Notes: generated by a model from the letters alone, not told the origin. Positions 11,664 to 26,943 are shown, counted from the stretch's first letter. The stretch is 64,000 nt of DNA from Centrapalus pauciflorus (GCA_020465985.1 JAANYP010004869.1:1279381-1343380); one strand, 5' to 3'. A program made the numbers and translations.

Positions 11664-13005
11664 GCTGTATGGAAACAAAAACAAAAGAAGGCTAGAGTTT
11701 GTGTTAATGATGGAGGTGATTGAGGAATAAGTTGTGTTGCTGGTGGCCTATAACTGCAGGTAGTAGGCACAACATATATAAATATATATATATATATGCA
11801 TGTGTGGTTTCCTAGTCTTAATTTTGTGTTGTGTTGGCTACTTAATTACTTTAGAATGTATGTTTACAGACAGTTACAGACATGTCTCTGTGGTATTTGG
11901 GGTATGCATGTAGATATATATATATAGTTGGTTATTGTTTATTAAGGAAGGAGCTGTAGCCTAGCCTAGCCTAGCTTGTATATCCATCAACTTTCCAAAC
12001 ATACATTTCAATCTCAAGATATATTTGATCACATGAACAAGCAGCGTGATATCATTTTCATGATATCTTTACTTATGGCCAGAAATATAAAAAAAAAACT
12101 AAGAAAATTGGGTCTTTCTTTTGCCCTAACAATATATCATTATATGTTTAATGTTACATTGTACAAAACTAGCTATAAATGCAACCTTTTAATCATAGCT
12201 AGAGTTCTTATTACATAAAAGTGTTGTAAATATAGTTGTGTTGTAGTTTCAAAATATAATATGCCACATATAAAAGAACATTAAGAATTAGATGTATAAT
12301 TATTAAAAGGTTAAAAAAACTAATATGATAAAATTACAATTAACAGTTAACTATAAGCGACATAATTACCAAAAAGATTTTGAAAAGCAATTAAGCATAA
12401 AAATGATTACAAACGATGAAACTCCAGGTACGACACCGAACTTAATGCATGGGCCCATTTGCCCATTTCCTTATCATTTTGTTCGCTACTGCCTACCTGG
12501 CGTTTATAAACTTAAAGACAATATACATTTATTTTATAATAAATATGACATTTTCTAAAACTTTTTTCTTTTTTTTCCAAAAAAAAATAAATCAATCAAT
12601 CAACTGGCCAACTGGGTGTATGACTTAAGATCATTCCATTTTAGTTTTAAGGCATTTTATGATTAGTTTTATTTATGTATATCTTTCAGTTTTATCGTAT
12701 TTTAGATAATTTAGGCTCAAACATTCCAAGTATATTTAGAGCTATGTTTTGTTTTGGCCTCTCGTGTCTTTATTTAACTGTCTAGGGACATCTTTGTTAG
12801 TTCCTTGAATTTCAATTATCTTAGGTTTCTATTAAAAAAAATCGTTGCATTAAAAAAAATTATTTTCATAAGGATAGCATAAATAGTTAAAGGCAAATAA
12901 CTTTAGCAAAGAGACAACCAGAATAAATATTATATAGTTGCTACTTTGATCCTTTGAAGATTATATTCTTTAAATTGTTGCATGACCTTATAAATTATAT
13001 ATATA
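11664..13005. other. ERF 3'UTR and AT-rich spacer
   Basis: The first 300-400 bases are probably the ERF 3'UTR and include short TA runs near 11778 and 11912. A CTAGC repeat occurs at 11960-11976. No further gene is seen. Confidence 0.4.
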
Positions 13006-13389
13006 GATAGTTCAAGTGAGTACCATTTATAATGCAGTGCATCAAAAAGTACCGTTCTTAAAATTAACTTTTTTGATTTTTTTTCTTTTATAAACATGTT
13101 TCAATCAACATTACAAAAATGATATATAAATTTCACGCAAATTCCCACATTTTAAGTACATGAAATCATGCATCACATAAATGTACGTTCACATATATGC
13201 AAATTTATGTAAGTGTACATTCACATCATTTTTAAAGAGTTAGTAGATGTGAATATACGTGAAATTTACATATGATCTTTATAATGTTAATTAAAATAAG
13301 TTTATGGAAAAAAATTCAAATTTTATTAAAGAAGTTACATTCTGGTGACTGGTGCGCTGCATAATGAGTGGTACTCTCTTGAATCATAT

Positions 13390-13391
<2 letters not shown>
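13006..13391. mobile_element. Inverted-repeat element bordering microsatellites (family D)
   Basis: The left end TTCAAGTGAGTACCA with ATGCAGTGCATC is mirrored by the right end, whose reverse complement reads TTCAAGAGAGTACCA with ATGCAGCGCACC. The left flank is a short (TA)n tract. The right flank is a (CT)n(TA)n(CA)n compound microsatellite. The interior (about 13090-13320) is the reverse complement of about 62055-62275. There is no coding sequence. Confidence 0.7.
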
Positions 13392-13484
<93 letters not shown>

Positions 13485-13486
13485 TC
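13392..13486. repeat. Compound microsatellite (CT)n(TA)n(CA)n
   Basis: Runs of CT, then TA, then CA repeats lie directly at the right border of the element at 13006-13391. Confidence 0.9.
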
Positions 13487-14058
13487 AGAGACGAATGTTC
13501 ATTGTAAATTAATTACAATATTGGTAAACAAAATGTAGTGATTGTTTTATATATTTTATAGAAGGTTGTCTGTCGGCTAAAATCTCTCACTGAAACAGAC
13601 TACTTCAAATTAATAAATTCAGCGAAAATGGTTTGCAGGCGAAATCATTAAATTTGAACTTCATTCGCCATGTTGCAAGTAAACCAAAATGTAAAAGGTG
13701 TAACACTTGTCCAAAAGCAAGAAAGTTTGATTACGAATTGCAATAAGAATTTGTTGCAATTATATAAAACAAATTTGAAGGATACATTGCATCTAATCAC
13801 AATCTATGACCAAATATTTATATAAGAATATTATTTAACAATATAATATTAATTAACACCACCAATTTGCTCATAAATTGATGGAACAACATTGTCTTCA
13901 TTCATGCACCTTCTCTTTCTTTCTTGTACGAGGTCCATATATATTCTTTTCTTTATGATTCATATCCTTTTCTCCTTTCTCCAACAACTTTAGAGTTATG
14001 ATTTAATTAATCAAATGCTTACCTCATTAATTTCTTTTGATAAAGTGGTCTGGATATA
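13487..14058. other. AT-rich spacer, nothing recognised
   Basis: No coding, RNA or repeat structure could be identified by reading. Confidence 0.35.
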
Positions 14059-14275
14059 GATTTAAGTTCAAAAAAGTATTTTTTGAAATCAAATGCACCT
14101 AAAGGTATCAATTTTTAAAAAGATTAATTTTTTTTTTCATAATCATGTTTAAATTAATTAACACGAACGACGTGTAAATTTCACATATGTTCAGACTTTC
14201 TACGTCCTTAAAAACTATGTAAATGTTTATGAATATTTATGTGAGTGATCATTCCAGTGAATGATCGCGCGCGCG

Positions 14276-14337
<62 letters not shown>

Positions 14338-14888
14338 CTTTCTTTAACTGTGTTATAAATATATAATAATCTATGATTAATATTTACGTAATTTTGGTTG
14401 TTAATAGTTATTTTTTATCTATGTTAGTACAAACATGTTGTTATTTACTTTCATTTGGTTATATTTCATATAAAATTTCATCTTTTATTGTTAAAAAGAT
14501 ATTCAATATCGTTTGAAAAATTGTTAACTCTAATTTTTTAGACAAGTTTTAGGTTTGGGTTCGTATATATAAACGGGTAACAGAGTCTTATTGGCCACCC
14601 AATGGAGACCCAAACCCACAAGGACCTGATGAGGTTCCCCGATAAACAATCCGATGATGAACGGGGCGGGGACGGGGAGACCAATCCCTTTTCCGAACCC
14701 GCTCCGTTGCCATTTCTAGTGATCATTCATACCATTCACATGATTCCTTTTTTGAATCTAAGATGTGATCCTTTTGATGAAAAGTCTTATAATGATTGTT
14801 TATAAATGTCAATGCAAAAAAAATTATATGAATGGTTATTCACAAAAGATACGTTGGATATTGAGAGATATGATGATAAACCTGATTC
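14059..14888. mobile_element. Interrupted family C inverted-repeat element
   Basis: The left end (GATTTAAGTTCAAAAAAGTA, then TTGAAATCAAATGCACCTAA) and right end (CCTTTTGATGAAAAGTCTTA ... ACCTGATTC) match the complete element at 62421-62842 block by block. The interior is broken by a compound microsatellite at about 14266-14331 and by further foreign sequence up to about 14720. The inserted part ends in a GC-rich stretch whose reverse complement starts TAGAAATGGCAACGG, like an eroded hAT terminus. Confidence 0.6.
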
Positions 14889-14940
14889 TATACACGCACA
14901 AACGATCATTGTATTATATCGTTATAATTAAACAAAAAAC

Positions 14941-15409
14941 CATGGGCGGACCCAAATGGATTTAGGTGGTGGCACGTGTCACCGGTCCTTCTGCTAATAA
15001 CTTTGTTTCGTAATGTAATTTTTACGATTTTTTATTTGTGCAAACAGTGATTTTTTGAACATGCAACTGTGCTTTTCAAATATTAAAACTATTTAATCAA
15101 AAACTTTTATAACCTTCAATCAGATAAATAAATCTATAATGTAATTATTTATAATTTAATGTAGCAAATAAAAAATGTGAAATAATAATATAAAGCTCAA
15201 TTTAAATACTCAATAAGTCATTATTATTTATAATTTAGGTTCATTTCATGAAATCCAATTCCATTATTCTTATTTAATCCCAAAATTTATAAAATCTCAA
15301 TTTATCATTTGTTAACCCGATTCGACGAATCTAATTAATAAATATATAAAATCGAAAACACGGCTCAATTTTGTGCCATTGGCGATCGAAAATCCTAGGT
15401 CCGCCACTG
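14941..15409. mobile_element. 469-bp non-autonomous hAT element
   Basis: The terminal inverted repeats are CATGGGCGGACCCA on the left and CAGTGGCGGACCTA read inward from the right, typical of plant hAT ends. Flanking 8-mers CAAAAAAC (14933-14940) and CAGAAAAC (15410-15417) match at 7 of 8 positions. The interior is AT-rich and has no transposase. Confidence 0.8.
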
Positions 15410-15417
15410 CAGAAAAC

Positions 15418-16348
15418 GACAATTATAAATAAATTGTTAATCAAGTTCCAGTTGGTCAGAACGGGTACGTAGCTGACTTAGATCGAGAAGAAAACTATGA
15501 GGTTCAAATTAGCGTGGTTGAGTACATCGTCTTGCAAACCTTTTTAGCAAAAGGAAGAACAAATAATAAATTCTTGAAGAGAAATTAAGAATTAAGGTAG
15601 ATGGAGTTCCTTAATTACGTAAAATGAAACTTGAGCCAAAAATGCTTGAGCGGACACTCTTGTCACACGTGCAGATGATCGATCAAGCAGAATTGAAGCA
15701 CAATATATATGCATGGGTGCATGACATGACTCGAGTCATGTTGCTTTCTCAGACGATGCATGAATGCGACATATATTATGTGATGCTCCACTTTTGCCTT
15801 TGATTTTTTTTTTTTTTTTAACAATATCATGGGCAGACCTAGGCCGGTAACACAGGCAACCGGTTCCCAAATCAATAATCATGTTGTGTGATATAATTCT
15901 TTTTGAAATTTTCTATTGTGTAACCGGCAAATTTTAAAGTGTGCAATCGGTGTATTTTTAAAATCTGAAAATTTTAAGCTTACTTAAAATTTTTATAATA
16001 TAAACAAAACAACTAAATTTGTAGTATACATTTTTTTAATTATTATTTACTCAATTATAACTCTAAATTCTAAAAATAAACTCAAAATCAACCCCTTCAT
16101 ATTTTATCAACCCACTTTTTAAATTTTATTAGTCTAACTAGACCCAAAATTCAGTACTTAAAAGTTTTTAAAGAAAATCATCAAAAATGTCCAGTAGATG
16201 AAACGGGATAATTTCTTATTTGTTTACATAATTAACTTGAAATCAATTATAGTTTTATTTAAAATCGTTTTGTGTCTTTGAAATCTTGTTTGGTTTGTAC
16301 TATTTTAAATTGTTTATATTCATTTGTTGGTTGGACCGACCAATCCAA
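15418..16348. other. Intergenic; partial hAT-like end at 15831
   Basis: CATGGGCAGACCTAGGCC at about 15829-15846 resembles the hAT terminus of the neighbouring element. No matching far end or TSD was found. The rest is AT-rich with no gene. Confidence 0.35.
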
Positions 16349-16379
16349 CTAGCTGAATACCCGTGCGTTGCTCGGGTGA
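16349..16379 (-). mobile_element. Helitron 3' terminus
   Basis: On the minus strand the sequence reads ACCCG-AGCAACGCA-CGGGT (hairpin, 16359-16377), then ATTCAG and CTAG followed by T. A GC hairpin 6-12 nt before CTAG with insertion next to T is the canonical Helitron 3' end. The body extends to higher coordinates. Its 5' TC end could not be fixed. Confidence 0.65.
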
Positions 16380-17610
16380 TATGTGATGAAATTAATATTT
16401 ATAATTAATTTTTTTTATCGGAAAATTAACATACTCCTAATCCTAAACTATCATTTTGCCCCAAATGGAGACTTCAGAAGTTACTTCCACTGCCTAAATT
16501 CCAACTTGTCTCCGACGAGAGTTGAACCCGTGACCCAACACTTGCACGTCACCTCTCATATGAAATGGGCTAAACCCCATTGGTTTTTATAATTAATTGA
16601 TGACACAACAAAAATTTATTTTTTTTAAGAAAACTATACATTGTTTGCGAAGAAAATGTTACTTATATTAATCATGAATATTAATTATGACACATAATTA
16701 TATTTGAAATCTATACATATCTAGTTTAATACATGTGAGTTGATCAAAAAACTGATTTTAGTTAAAAAAAATCGTGTATAAGAATGAAGAATATAGAAAA
16801 ATAATAATAATTTACAATAAAATGAAAACCCATCATTTTTCCATCAACTAATATAGAAACACATATTTGCAAAGTATTACTTATAATATCGTCTAACATA
16901 ATTTTATAATAACAATTTATTTAAACCAATTAATAAAATGTTATCAAACAAAAGTAGATATCATAAAAAAATTTAATAAATCTTAATAAAATCACATTGA
17001 ACAATTTAAACGGCAAATGAGATTTCTCATTGGCTAAAAAATTATTTGAAACATTATCGCTTCATTATTAACAGAGATCTTCATTGTTTTTCATTGTATA
17101 CTGAAAGAATATTAAAATATGTGTAATTTGGAAACATTAATACATAAACAACACAAAATAATGAGAAGATTTAAATGTAAAAAAAGTATATCAACGCGAT
17201 GTTTTTTCTGAGGTTTGAATTAGGGATGACACAATTTTGACCCAACGTTCGGGACGATAAAAATGACTCGTAGTAAAAAAAGTAAGCCAACACATAATTT
17301 TTTCTAAATAATAAATGTCATATGTTTACCTATTTTATAATATATGCTAATTAAAAAACTACTTTTATATGTTTATCTGCCGTATTTTATATGTTTATTA
17401 AACCGACTCATCAATAAAATTTAAATTTAAATGTAAATGTTATATACATTTAATAAGTTTTTTTCCATTTACTTATAAATTTATTAGATAAACATTATAT
17501 TAAATTTTTAAATTTTTAAAAAAAAGTAAACAAACGATATATAAAAAAATATTTCATTATATTTTAAATTATAATAGAATATATAATATTGTTTTATCTA
17601 TAAACTAAAA

Positions 17611-17614
<4 letters not shown>
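16380..17614. other. AT-rich DNA, probable Helitron body, no ORF
   Basis: This lies on the body side of the Helitron 3' end at 16349. No Rep/helicase coding sequence is visible, so the element would be non-autonomous. Its extent is unknown. Confidence 0.35.

Positions 17615-17682
<68 letters not shown>
17615..17682. repeat. (TA)n tract
   Basis: A long perfect TA dinucleotide repeat adjoining the first element of the 17.7-19.8 kb array. Confidence 0.95.
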
Positions 17683-17685
<3 letters not shown>

Positions 17686-17945
17686 AAGTTCAATAGAAAA
17701 CCACCATGCACCGGAAAACTTGTGAAAACCGCACTTCATCACCACAAATGCATCAAATTCCTCGCGTGATGCATCAAAATCCTGCGTGATGCATCAAATT
17801 TCCCGCGTGATGCATCAAAATCCCGTGTGATGCATCACCTTATTTACGATCATGCCACCGCGTTTTTCATGAAATGCACCAAATCGGACGGTAGGCGTAG
17901 GTTTCCATAGTTTTCAGGTGCATAGTGATATTCCATTGAACCCAC

Positions 17946-17947
<2 letters not shown>
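17683..17947. mobile_element. (TA)n-embedded inverted-repeat element, family A copy 1
   Basis: A 265-bp unit starting GGGAAGTTCAATAGAAAACC and ending CCATTGAACCCACCC, with long imperfect terminal inverted repeats of about 45 bp. Inside are four or five copies of the direct repeat GCGTGATGCATCAAA. TA microsatellite flanks both sides immediately. It has no coding capacity. Related copies are at 18019 and 18388. Confidence 0.8.

Positions 17948-18018
<71 letters not shown>
17948..18018. repeat. (TA)n tract between family A copies 1 and 2
   Basis: Perfect AT dinucleotide repeat. Translations of it on either strand as alternating Ile/Tyr are meaningless. Confidence 0.95.
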
Positions 18019-18021
<3 letters not shown>

Positions 18022-18368
18022 GGGGGTTCAATGGAAAACCAACATGCATCGGAAAACCTTGGAAAACCTCCATGCACCACCACAAATGCATCACAATTCC
18101 CGCGTGATGCACCGTCTTTCTGCATAATGCACCTGAAAACTTGTGAAAACCGCACTGCACCACCACAAATGCATCAAATTTCCCGCATGATGCATCAAAA
18201 TCCCGCGTGATGCATCAAATTTCTCGCGTGATGCAGCAAAATCCCGCGTGATGCATCATTTTATTTACGATCATGCCACCGCGTTTTTAATGAAATGCAT
18301 CAAATCAGACGGTATGCGTAGGTTTCCACAGTTTTCCGGTGCATAGTGGTTTTCCATTGAACCCACCC
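18019..18368. mobile_element. (TA)n-embedded element, family A copy 2 (with internal duplication)
   Basis: 350 bp, starting GAGGGGGGTTCAATGG and ending CCATTGAACCCACCC. It is about 80 bp longer than the other copies because the segment containing GCACCACCACAAATGCATCA occurs twice. Its inverted termini and GCGTGATGCATC direct repeats match copies 1 and 3. Confidence 0.8.
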
Positions 18369-18387
18369 ATATATATATATGTATATA

Positions 18388-18655
18388 GAGGGAGGTTCAA
18401 CGGAAAACCACAATGCACCTGAAAACTTGTGAAAACCGTACTGCACCACCACAAATGCATCAAATTCCCCGCGTGATGCATCAAAATCTCGCGTGATGCA
18501 TCAAATTTCCCGCGTGATGCATCAAAATCCCGCGTGATACATCACCTTATTTACGATCATGCCACCGCGTTTTTCACGAAATGCACCAAATCGGACGGTA
18601 TGCGTAGGTTTCCATGGTTTTCACGTGCATAGTGGTTTTCCATTGAACCCACCCC
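18388..18655. mobile_element. (TA)n-embedded element, family A copy 3
   Basis: 268 bp, starting GAGGGAGGTTCAACGG and ending CCATTGAACCCACCCC. It is separated from copy 2 by only about 19 bases of TA repeat. Internal GCGTGATGCATC repeats and the block TTATTTACGATCATGCCACC are shared with the other copies. Confidence 0.8.
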
Positions 18656-21539
<2,884 letters not shown>

Positions 21540-21790
21540 CCTACTATGATCCAATGACTGCACCAGCGCTTAGAAAAAAACTACCGAATCCAATCATCCA
21601 CCCGAAATACACTACTAGCTTCGTATCTTACGCCATAAAGATTCTACCTCGAACATTTAAATACGCAATGGTCCATATCTTCAGGTTCTGATTACACAAA
21701 ACACAATTATCCGAATCCAAGACAGTTCCTCTACACTGCAGCGTCTTCGTAGGTAAAGCGTTTACCAACTTTCTTGCACAAAACACAATT
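21540..21790 (-). pseudogene. LINE zf-RVT domain fragment
   Basis: The minus strand reads LVNALPTKTLQCRGTVLDSD, then NCVLCNQNLKIWTIAYLNV. This resembles the zinc-binding (zf-RVT) domain that follows reverse transcriptase in plant LINEs and begins with a LPTK-like motif and CxxC. It is short and decayed. No reverse transcriptase core is nearby. Confidence 0.5.
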
Positions 21791-22919
21791 TCCTTTTCTT
21801 TATTATGTAATTTATGTTCTCTTTGTGACCATCATCTTCAACTTTCTTCACCATCTTTTTTGATCAAAACTCCTACCATTTACCCCTAATGTTTGACAAC
21901 AAACCATAAGGAACTTCCTGATGAAAACATCTAAGTTGAAGTCAAACAAATATGCATCTTATATAGAATTTCTATTAACCTTAAATTCAAACATCCCCAG
22001 AATTTTCAATGTACACATGTGTATTTAACAACTCCTGTTATTACTTAGTTTGATCAAGAATAACACGAAAATAAACCATCAAAGAGACAAACAGTCAATT
22101 GAAGCTTTAACTTCTCTATTTTGGGGACCAACTAAACAGAATGATACCCAAAAAAAAAAGACAGATAAGAGGCTGACAACAATTAGCCAACTGCCCTCTA
22201 TCCATGTGATTACCAAATAAGATGGAATTAGGGAGATTCTTATCAAAGAAGGTCTAGGTAAAAGTAGAACCCATTTCAATAAAAAACACTACATGTAACT
22301 AAGAAACCCATCACCAATTACGTCAAGGAACAAAAACCCATTAAGCAGGTTCGGTTTCAGAAACTAATTCCCTCTGTCAGCCTGCTTACAATTTTCATAG
22401 TCTCGTTTGAAACAGGCATAACTCGTAGGGATATAGAATGCACAACATACTTCATTCCTTCAATAGATGGTCAGAAAACCCAAAAAATCTAATCGAATGG
22501 TAAAAATCTAAAGCATCAAGCATTTGGAAAGTTTCATTCTGTTGTTTTATTGCAAATACATAAACATACATATGCATATGCATATGCATGTATGATTGTA
22601 TGAGGTATACATATACATGCATACAAGGTCTGCTTTAATCGATTATAACATCCTAGACAGGAAATGAGGATTATTGTAGTCATTAACTTGTTATTAAATG
22701 AATGATTCACCCACCCTTAATTGTTGGTTCAAAAATGCTTTGTTCTATTATCATCTTTGTGTGTAATCACTAAAATATGCATTCATGCAGAGCCATCAAG
22801 GAGGGCTTATACAACTTTTCTGGGGGGAAATATGTACCTGTAAGTAAAATTATTTGTACCCTGGTTGAGGAGATACAGGCGACACTGCGGCAGTATCAAG
22901 GAATTTTTTTCCCAAATTA
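21791..22919. other. Gene-free interval
   Basis: No coding or RNA feature is recognised. ATGCATATGCATATGCATG near 22569-22590 is a small simple repeat. Confidence 0.35.
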
Positions 22920-23187
22920 GGTTGAATTTTGTAATTGTTAATTTGTTATGACAAGTAGGTGGTTTTCTTTTACTTCTTTCAACGTATGTAGTTCGTAGTT
23001 TGGAATAGTGACCTTAGTGTTTGAAATAGAGACCTTAGCTTTTCACACAAACTTACATACATAGACATCACATTCATCAAAGCTAAGGTTACACTATCCC
23101 AAACAACTTTAGTGAAGTCACTATTCCAAACCACGAACCACCGGAAAAGAACCACCTACTTGTTATAACCATTACAAAAATCAACCT
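22920..23187. mobile_element. MITE with about 90-bp inverted repeats
   Basis: Left GTTGAATTTTGTAATTG ... ACAAGTAGGTGGTT ... GTTTGGAATAGTGACCT is mirrored on the right by AGTGAAGTCACTATTCCAAA ... AACCACCTACTTGTTATAAC ... TTACAAAAATCAACC. It is a 268-bp foldback-type MITE with no coding sequence. The TSD was not resolved. Confidence 0.72.
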
Positions 23188-23891
23188 TTTTAAAAAAAAA
23201 AAAAAATCAGGTATCAAGTGATTGGATTTGACATTATATCCATACCAAAATCTGCATAATGCAGACATTTAGGTCAGATGTCTCATGGTTCAGATGTGCT
23301 CTCTAAATCTCCATTACAAGGCCAGATATTGTCCAGCCCTGTTGTTCACTCGGCACTCGGCACAACTCATTATATCACATGCCTCAAGGAGGATGCATAT
23401 CCACATTCTTAAAGAACACTATTTCACCACTCTCTGTAATCAAAATTCCAGATAGCACAACAATAACACAGTTACTCATTCTCAGAAGAACAGTTTTTAT
23501 AGGAAGAACAGATGGAAGGTCATACCAATCAACATGCATTTTACATCACCAATGGACAGTCAAGCTCTCAGGAAACAAGTCAGACTACTTACTAATGGAA
23601 AAGTACCATACACATAACACATTACACAAACACAGACGGGAAGTCTTTCTTTATAGTTTCTTCATTAATTTGGGATTAGGCAAAGATCAGTATTCGGTAG
23701 TATGAAATAATAAACTAGCCAACCATGTACAATGCCAAAGAAACATCAAGTACCCCAAACAAATGTTATGACATAAGCAAGCAAATTATATACATTATTT
23801 ACATTAGATCCATCATAACTGATCAACATTCTAGTAAAAGAATGGGTAATTGAATTCAGGAGGAGTGAATCAGATGGTGTAATTTACCAAA
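23188..23891 (-). other. Probable 3' region of the glycine-rich protein gene
   Basis: No convincing ORF is present. It lies downstream of the minus-strand gene at 23892-24410 and may contain its 3'UTR. Confidence 0.3.
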
Positions 23892-24410
23892 TTAGCATAT
23901 TGGAGCAACCCTCAATGGAACTTTGTCTCTCCCAGGATCAGAAACTCCATCAGCCAAAATCCTGAACACCTTTTTGAAGGCAAAGTGCAAGCAATTCGAA
24001 AAAACAATCCAGCAAAGGACTTTATATACAAAATCAAAAGCCGGATCGGATGGCAACGATTCATCCCAGTTAAATCCATCAAAACTACCACCACTGCCTC
24101 CACCACCACCAAACGGACCATCGCCACCATCAAAGAAACCTCCCCCGTCTTCATCGACATAGGCACCACCTCCGTCAGTTTTCGAGCTTCTTTTAACGCG
24201 ACAACGTTTTCTAGCCAGTTTCTTTGGTGCTGTTCTAGGCTTAACAGTCGGTGGAGCTATGGCATCGATCGGAACCATAAGGGCATAGATTTGGAGCTGT
24301 TGATCGTGCGAAGAACAGTGACGATCCGTGAGGAAATTAGAAAGCCCTAATCCATGGCCATATTTGGTGGCGATTGTTGTTAGGGTATCAGAAATCAGCG
24401 AAATCTCCAT
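23892..24410 (-). CDS. Small glycine-rich, single-pass membrane protein of unknown function
   Basis: An intact 172-aa ORF starting at ATG 24410. The N-terminal 60 residues are unremarkable. Residues 60-80 are strongly basic (PKKLARKRCRVKR), followed by an acidic glycine-rich tract (residues 80-110, GGG and DGG runs). A conserved-looking block DPAFDFVYKVLCWIVFSNCL (about 122-141) forms a hydrophobic, probably membrane-spanning helix, followed by FKKVFRIL and a short tail ending VPLRVAPIC. Arginine- and lysine-rich sequence before a C-terminal anchor suggests a plastid or endomembrane protein, but this is inference. The long intact frame, the regular transition from disordered to hydrophobic, and recall of similar plant proteins of unknown function support a real gene. 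I do not recognise a named family. Confidence 0.7.
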   Translation of the reverse strand: MEISLISDTLTTIATKYGHGLGLSNFLTDRHCSSHDQQLQIYALMVPIDAIAPPTVKPRTAPKKLARKRCRVKRSSKTDGGGAYVDEDGGGFFDGGDGPFGGGGGSGGSFDGFNWDESLPSDPAFDFVYKVLCWIVFSNCLHFAFKKVFRILADGVSDPGRDKVPLRVAPIC

Positions 24411-25300
24411 TGTTTCTTTGAACGATTTTAGTGTATGCCGGAAGATAATTATAATGGATGGGTACAGGGGAAATCGAAAGATATTCCAATTGGTGGCGTG
24501 AGGATCTTGTCAAGTTGCGAGTCAAATTTGTTAAACGTGGAGGATGATCAGATTCCAGTTTGTTGTGGACCGGGGGAATGGAGACCCTTGATTTTGAGAT
24601 TTTGTCCCAAGTTTACGACTATTTCATTATGTAGGTTCATTAGAATGTTTTAAAACGTTCTAAAATCTAAACTTAAGATGTAAAATAAATTAAGATTATT
24701 TGTTTAATTTTAGTGTTAAAAGGTGTCAATTTTTAAATTTACTTTTTAATTTTAAAAGGGAGACTTTAGGATTGTAACATGAGAAATTAAACAATTCCAT
24801 TTTCCTATATTTGATTCTCTCTTAAATGGAGAGAAATCTAGAGAATTGTCAATTCTAATTCCCATTCTCTAAACCAATTCCATTTCTTTTTCCTATTCCA
24901 TTTCTCGACATTTTTATTCTCTGTACCAAACGCACCCTTAGATTGAAAAAAAAAATGAAGAGGTTTTTTTAGTTAACAAACCTAAAACTATTTATCATAT
25001 TAATTATTATAATTTCAGTTATCTTTTTTGAGGTGTTGATTTAAATATAAGTTTAGTTAATTTTAATTTAAAATATATATCATATTATTTATTATTATTT
25101 AATTTTATTTATATAAATTATTTAATTATAATATATAATTAATTAGATTACGAAACAAACAATCTTAAGTACACCTCTTAATTTCAGATTTTAAGACTGC
25201 TTCTTAATTTCAGATGTGGTTTTTAAACGTCAGAAATTTAACATCTTAAAAAACAAATAACACCTTAGATTACCATGTGCATATAGGATGTAACACTATG
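24411..25300. other. Intergenic AT-rich DNA with MITE debris
   Basis: CATCTTAAAAAACAAATAAC ending at about 25264 resembles the terminus of the MITE at 52628-52967. CAAACGCACCCTTAG near 24930-24944 resembles Tourist ends. Neither could be paired convincingly with a left end. Confidence 0.4.
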
Positions 25301-25381
25301 TTTGGTACATAGAAAGAAAGCTAGGGAAATAGAAATAAGATCCATTTCCCTAGCCTTAAATCTCTGTACCAAACGCACCCT
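25301..25381. mobile_element. Miniature Tourist-like element (about 80 bp)
   Basis: TATGTTTGGTACATAGA on the left is mirrored by CTGTACCAAACGCACCCTA on the right, with an internal palindrome GCTAGGGAAAT/ATTTCCCTAGC. The ends resemble Tourist-type (PIF/Harbinger) MITEs. The TSD is unclear. Confidence 0.45.
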
Positions 25382-25789
25382 AATAGACTGATAGCTTCGT
25401 ACCATGTTTCAAGTATGTCAACGCGCAATTGTATTGTACTATTTTAGTTATGTTAATGTATAGTTGCTTTAAGCAAAAGCTTTCTATTTAGTATGATGAT
25501 TAATTAGTTTGACATTGAGAGTTGCGTGCAATTATTAGAAGGATGTCACAACAGCTCAAGAAATCATCGATTTTATAAAGAGTATTTAGTATAATAAGCT
25601 TTCTATTTAGTATGATGATTCTATATGGAAAATTACAGAAAAAAAACAAATAAGAAAATATAATAAGACGATACAACTCAAAATCAAACGATAAAAAACA
25701 TAATACAACTTTTTATATTTTGTCGTTGAACCAAGATTATTTATATATTCTTATTTGCCTCACAAAACCCATTTATTGTAAGTTGTTGC

Positions 25790-26943
25790 CAGGGCCGGCC
25801 CAATAGGGGGGTCGATCTGGGCCACGGCCCAGGGCAACAAAATAAAAGGGGCATCAAAATTTTTAGCCCATTCACCTTATCCTAGGCCCAGTTTGTTTAG
25901 TCCCTTAGTCCATTTCAATTTAACTGCTTCACACTTAAAACTTTCTGCGGTGCCTTTCTCAAATCAATTAAGGCGGCTAAACTAAAGTTGTTTTGGAGAC
26001 CGAAGAGTCTCAGAGGAAGAGTAAAGGTCGCGCAGATAGACGGCGGCTTTCTCCAATCAATCGACAGTGCTTTCACGATCTCTCTTTTTCCTCCCCATGT
26101 GTCTTAATCGGCAATGTTGCTGCGTGCTGGTACGGTGGTACCCTAATCTTTTGGCTCTCTTTCTCCTTCCCCGTCTATCTCAATCGGCGGTATTGGTACG
26201 GTGGCATCCTAATTGGCTGTTGGTTAATTATCGATCTTTCTTTCTCCTCCTATGCTCTAACCGGCTGATTGTTTGAATGATCGGCGGTACTGTGGTACAA
26301 CAGAGGTACATGTCTCAACTCTCAAATACATCAGTCATTTTAAGTTTTTGATTTCAATCGATTGATACATCGGTCATTTTAAGTTTCTGTTTGTTTCTGT
26401 ATAATTCTTATGTTCGTATAATTTCGGATGTTGGACTATTGTCTATTGGTTCATACTTGAACATAAAATTTTGCAAGTCACAGTGTTATGATGGATATTC
26501 AATTGACTTGCACGGATTAGAAAACAATGGATTATATTGAGAATGATTTTAGGTCCACTGCTAAGTTACTCCTTTATGGCAATATAGGATATTGTATATT
26601 ATGGAAATCACTATGCATGTTGTTACCTGAATCCATTGGGTGGGGAAGGAACTAAAGTCAATTTGATGAAATAGCTTTGTATAATTTTGTTGCCATGAAA
26701 TAGGCAAACAACTCTGTATCTGTTTTTAATTTGTGGTACTTGAATTTATCAATTCAAGTTTTCAAGAAATTGGTTCTGTTTTTGTAAATATTATTTCATT
26801 ATTGTCTATATTGTTTATTAGCATATTTTCACGATCACAACTTTCTGGTGTCCAAAAAATAGTATGTTGTATGTTTACATTTTTTATAAAGGGCATTTTT
26901 TTCTATCTCGCCCGGGGCATAAAAGTACTCAGGACCGGCCCTG
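25790..26943. mobile_element. 1154-bp non-autonomous hAT element with perfect 8-bp TSD
   Basis: The termini are CAGGGCCGGCCC and, read inward from the right, CAGGGCCGGTCC (11 of 12 matching). The direct repeat GTTGTTGC flanks both sides (25782-25789 and 26944-26951), the 8-bp duplication expected of hAT. The subterminal sequences GGGCCACGGCCCAGGGC and GCCCGGGGC are typical of this group. The interior has no recognisable transposase; short ORFs around 25993-26276 match no family I know. It needs a hAT transposase elsewhere for movement. Confidence 0.9.

Noticed and set aside
16500..16580. tRNA-like or SINE B-box text (GAGTTGAACCCGTGACCC)
   Set aside because: No cloverleaf, A box or SINE tail could be assembled around it. 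It is probably repeat debris.
17740..18540. CRISPR-like array of GCGTGATGCATC repeats
   Set aside because: The repeats are contiguous degenerate copies inside a transposable element with no unique spacers, and this is a plant nuclear genome.
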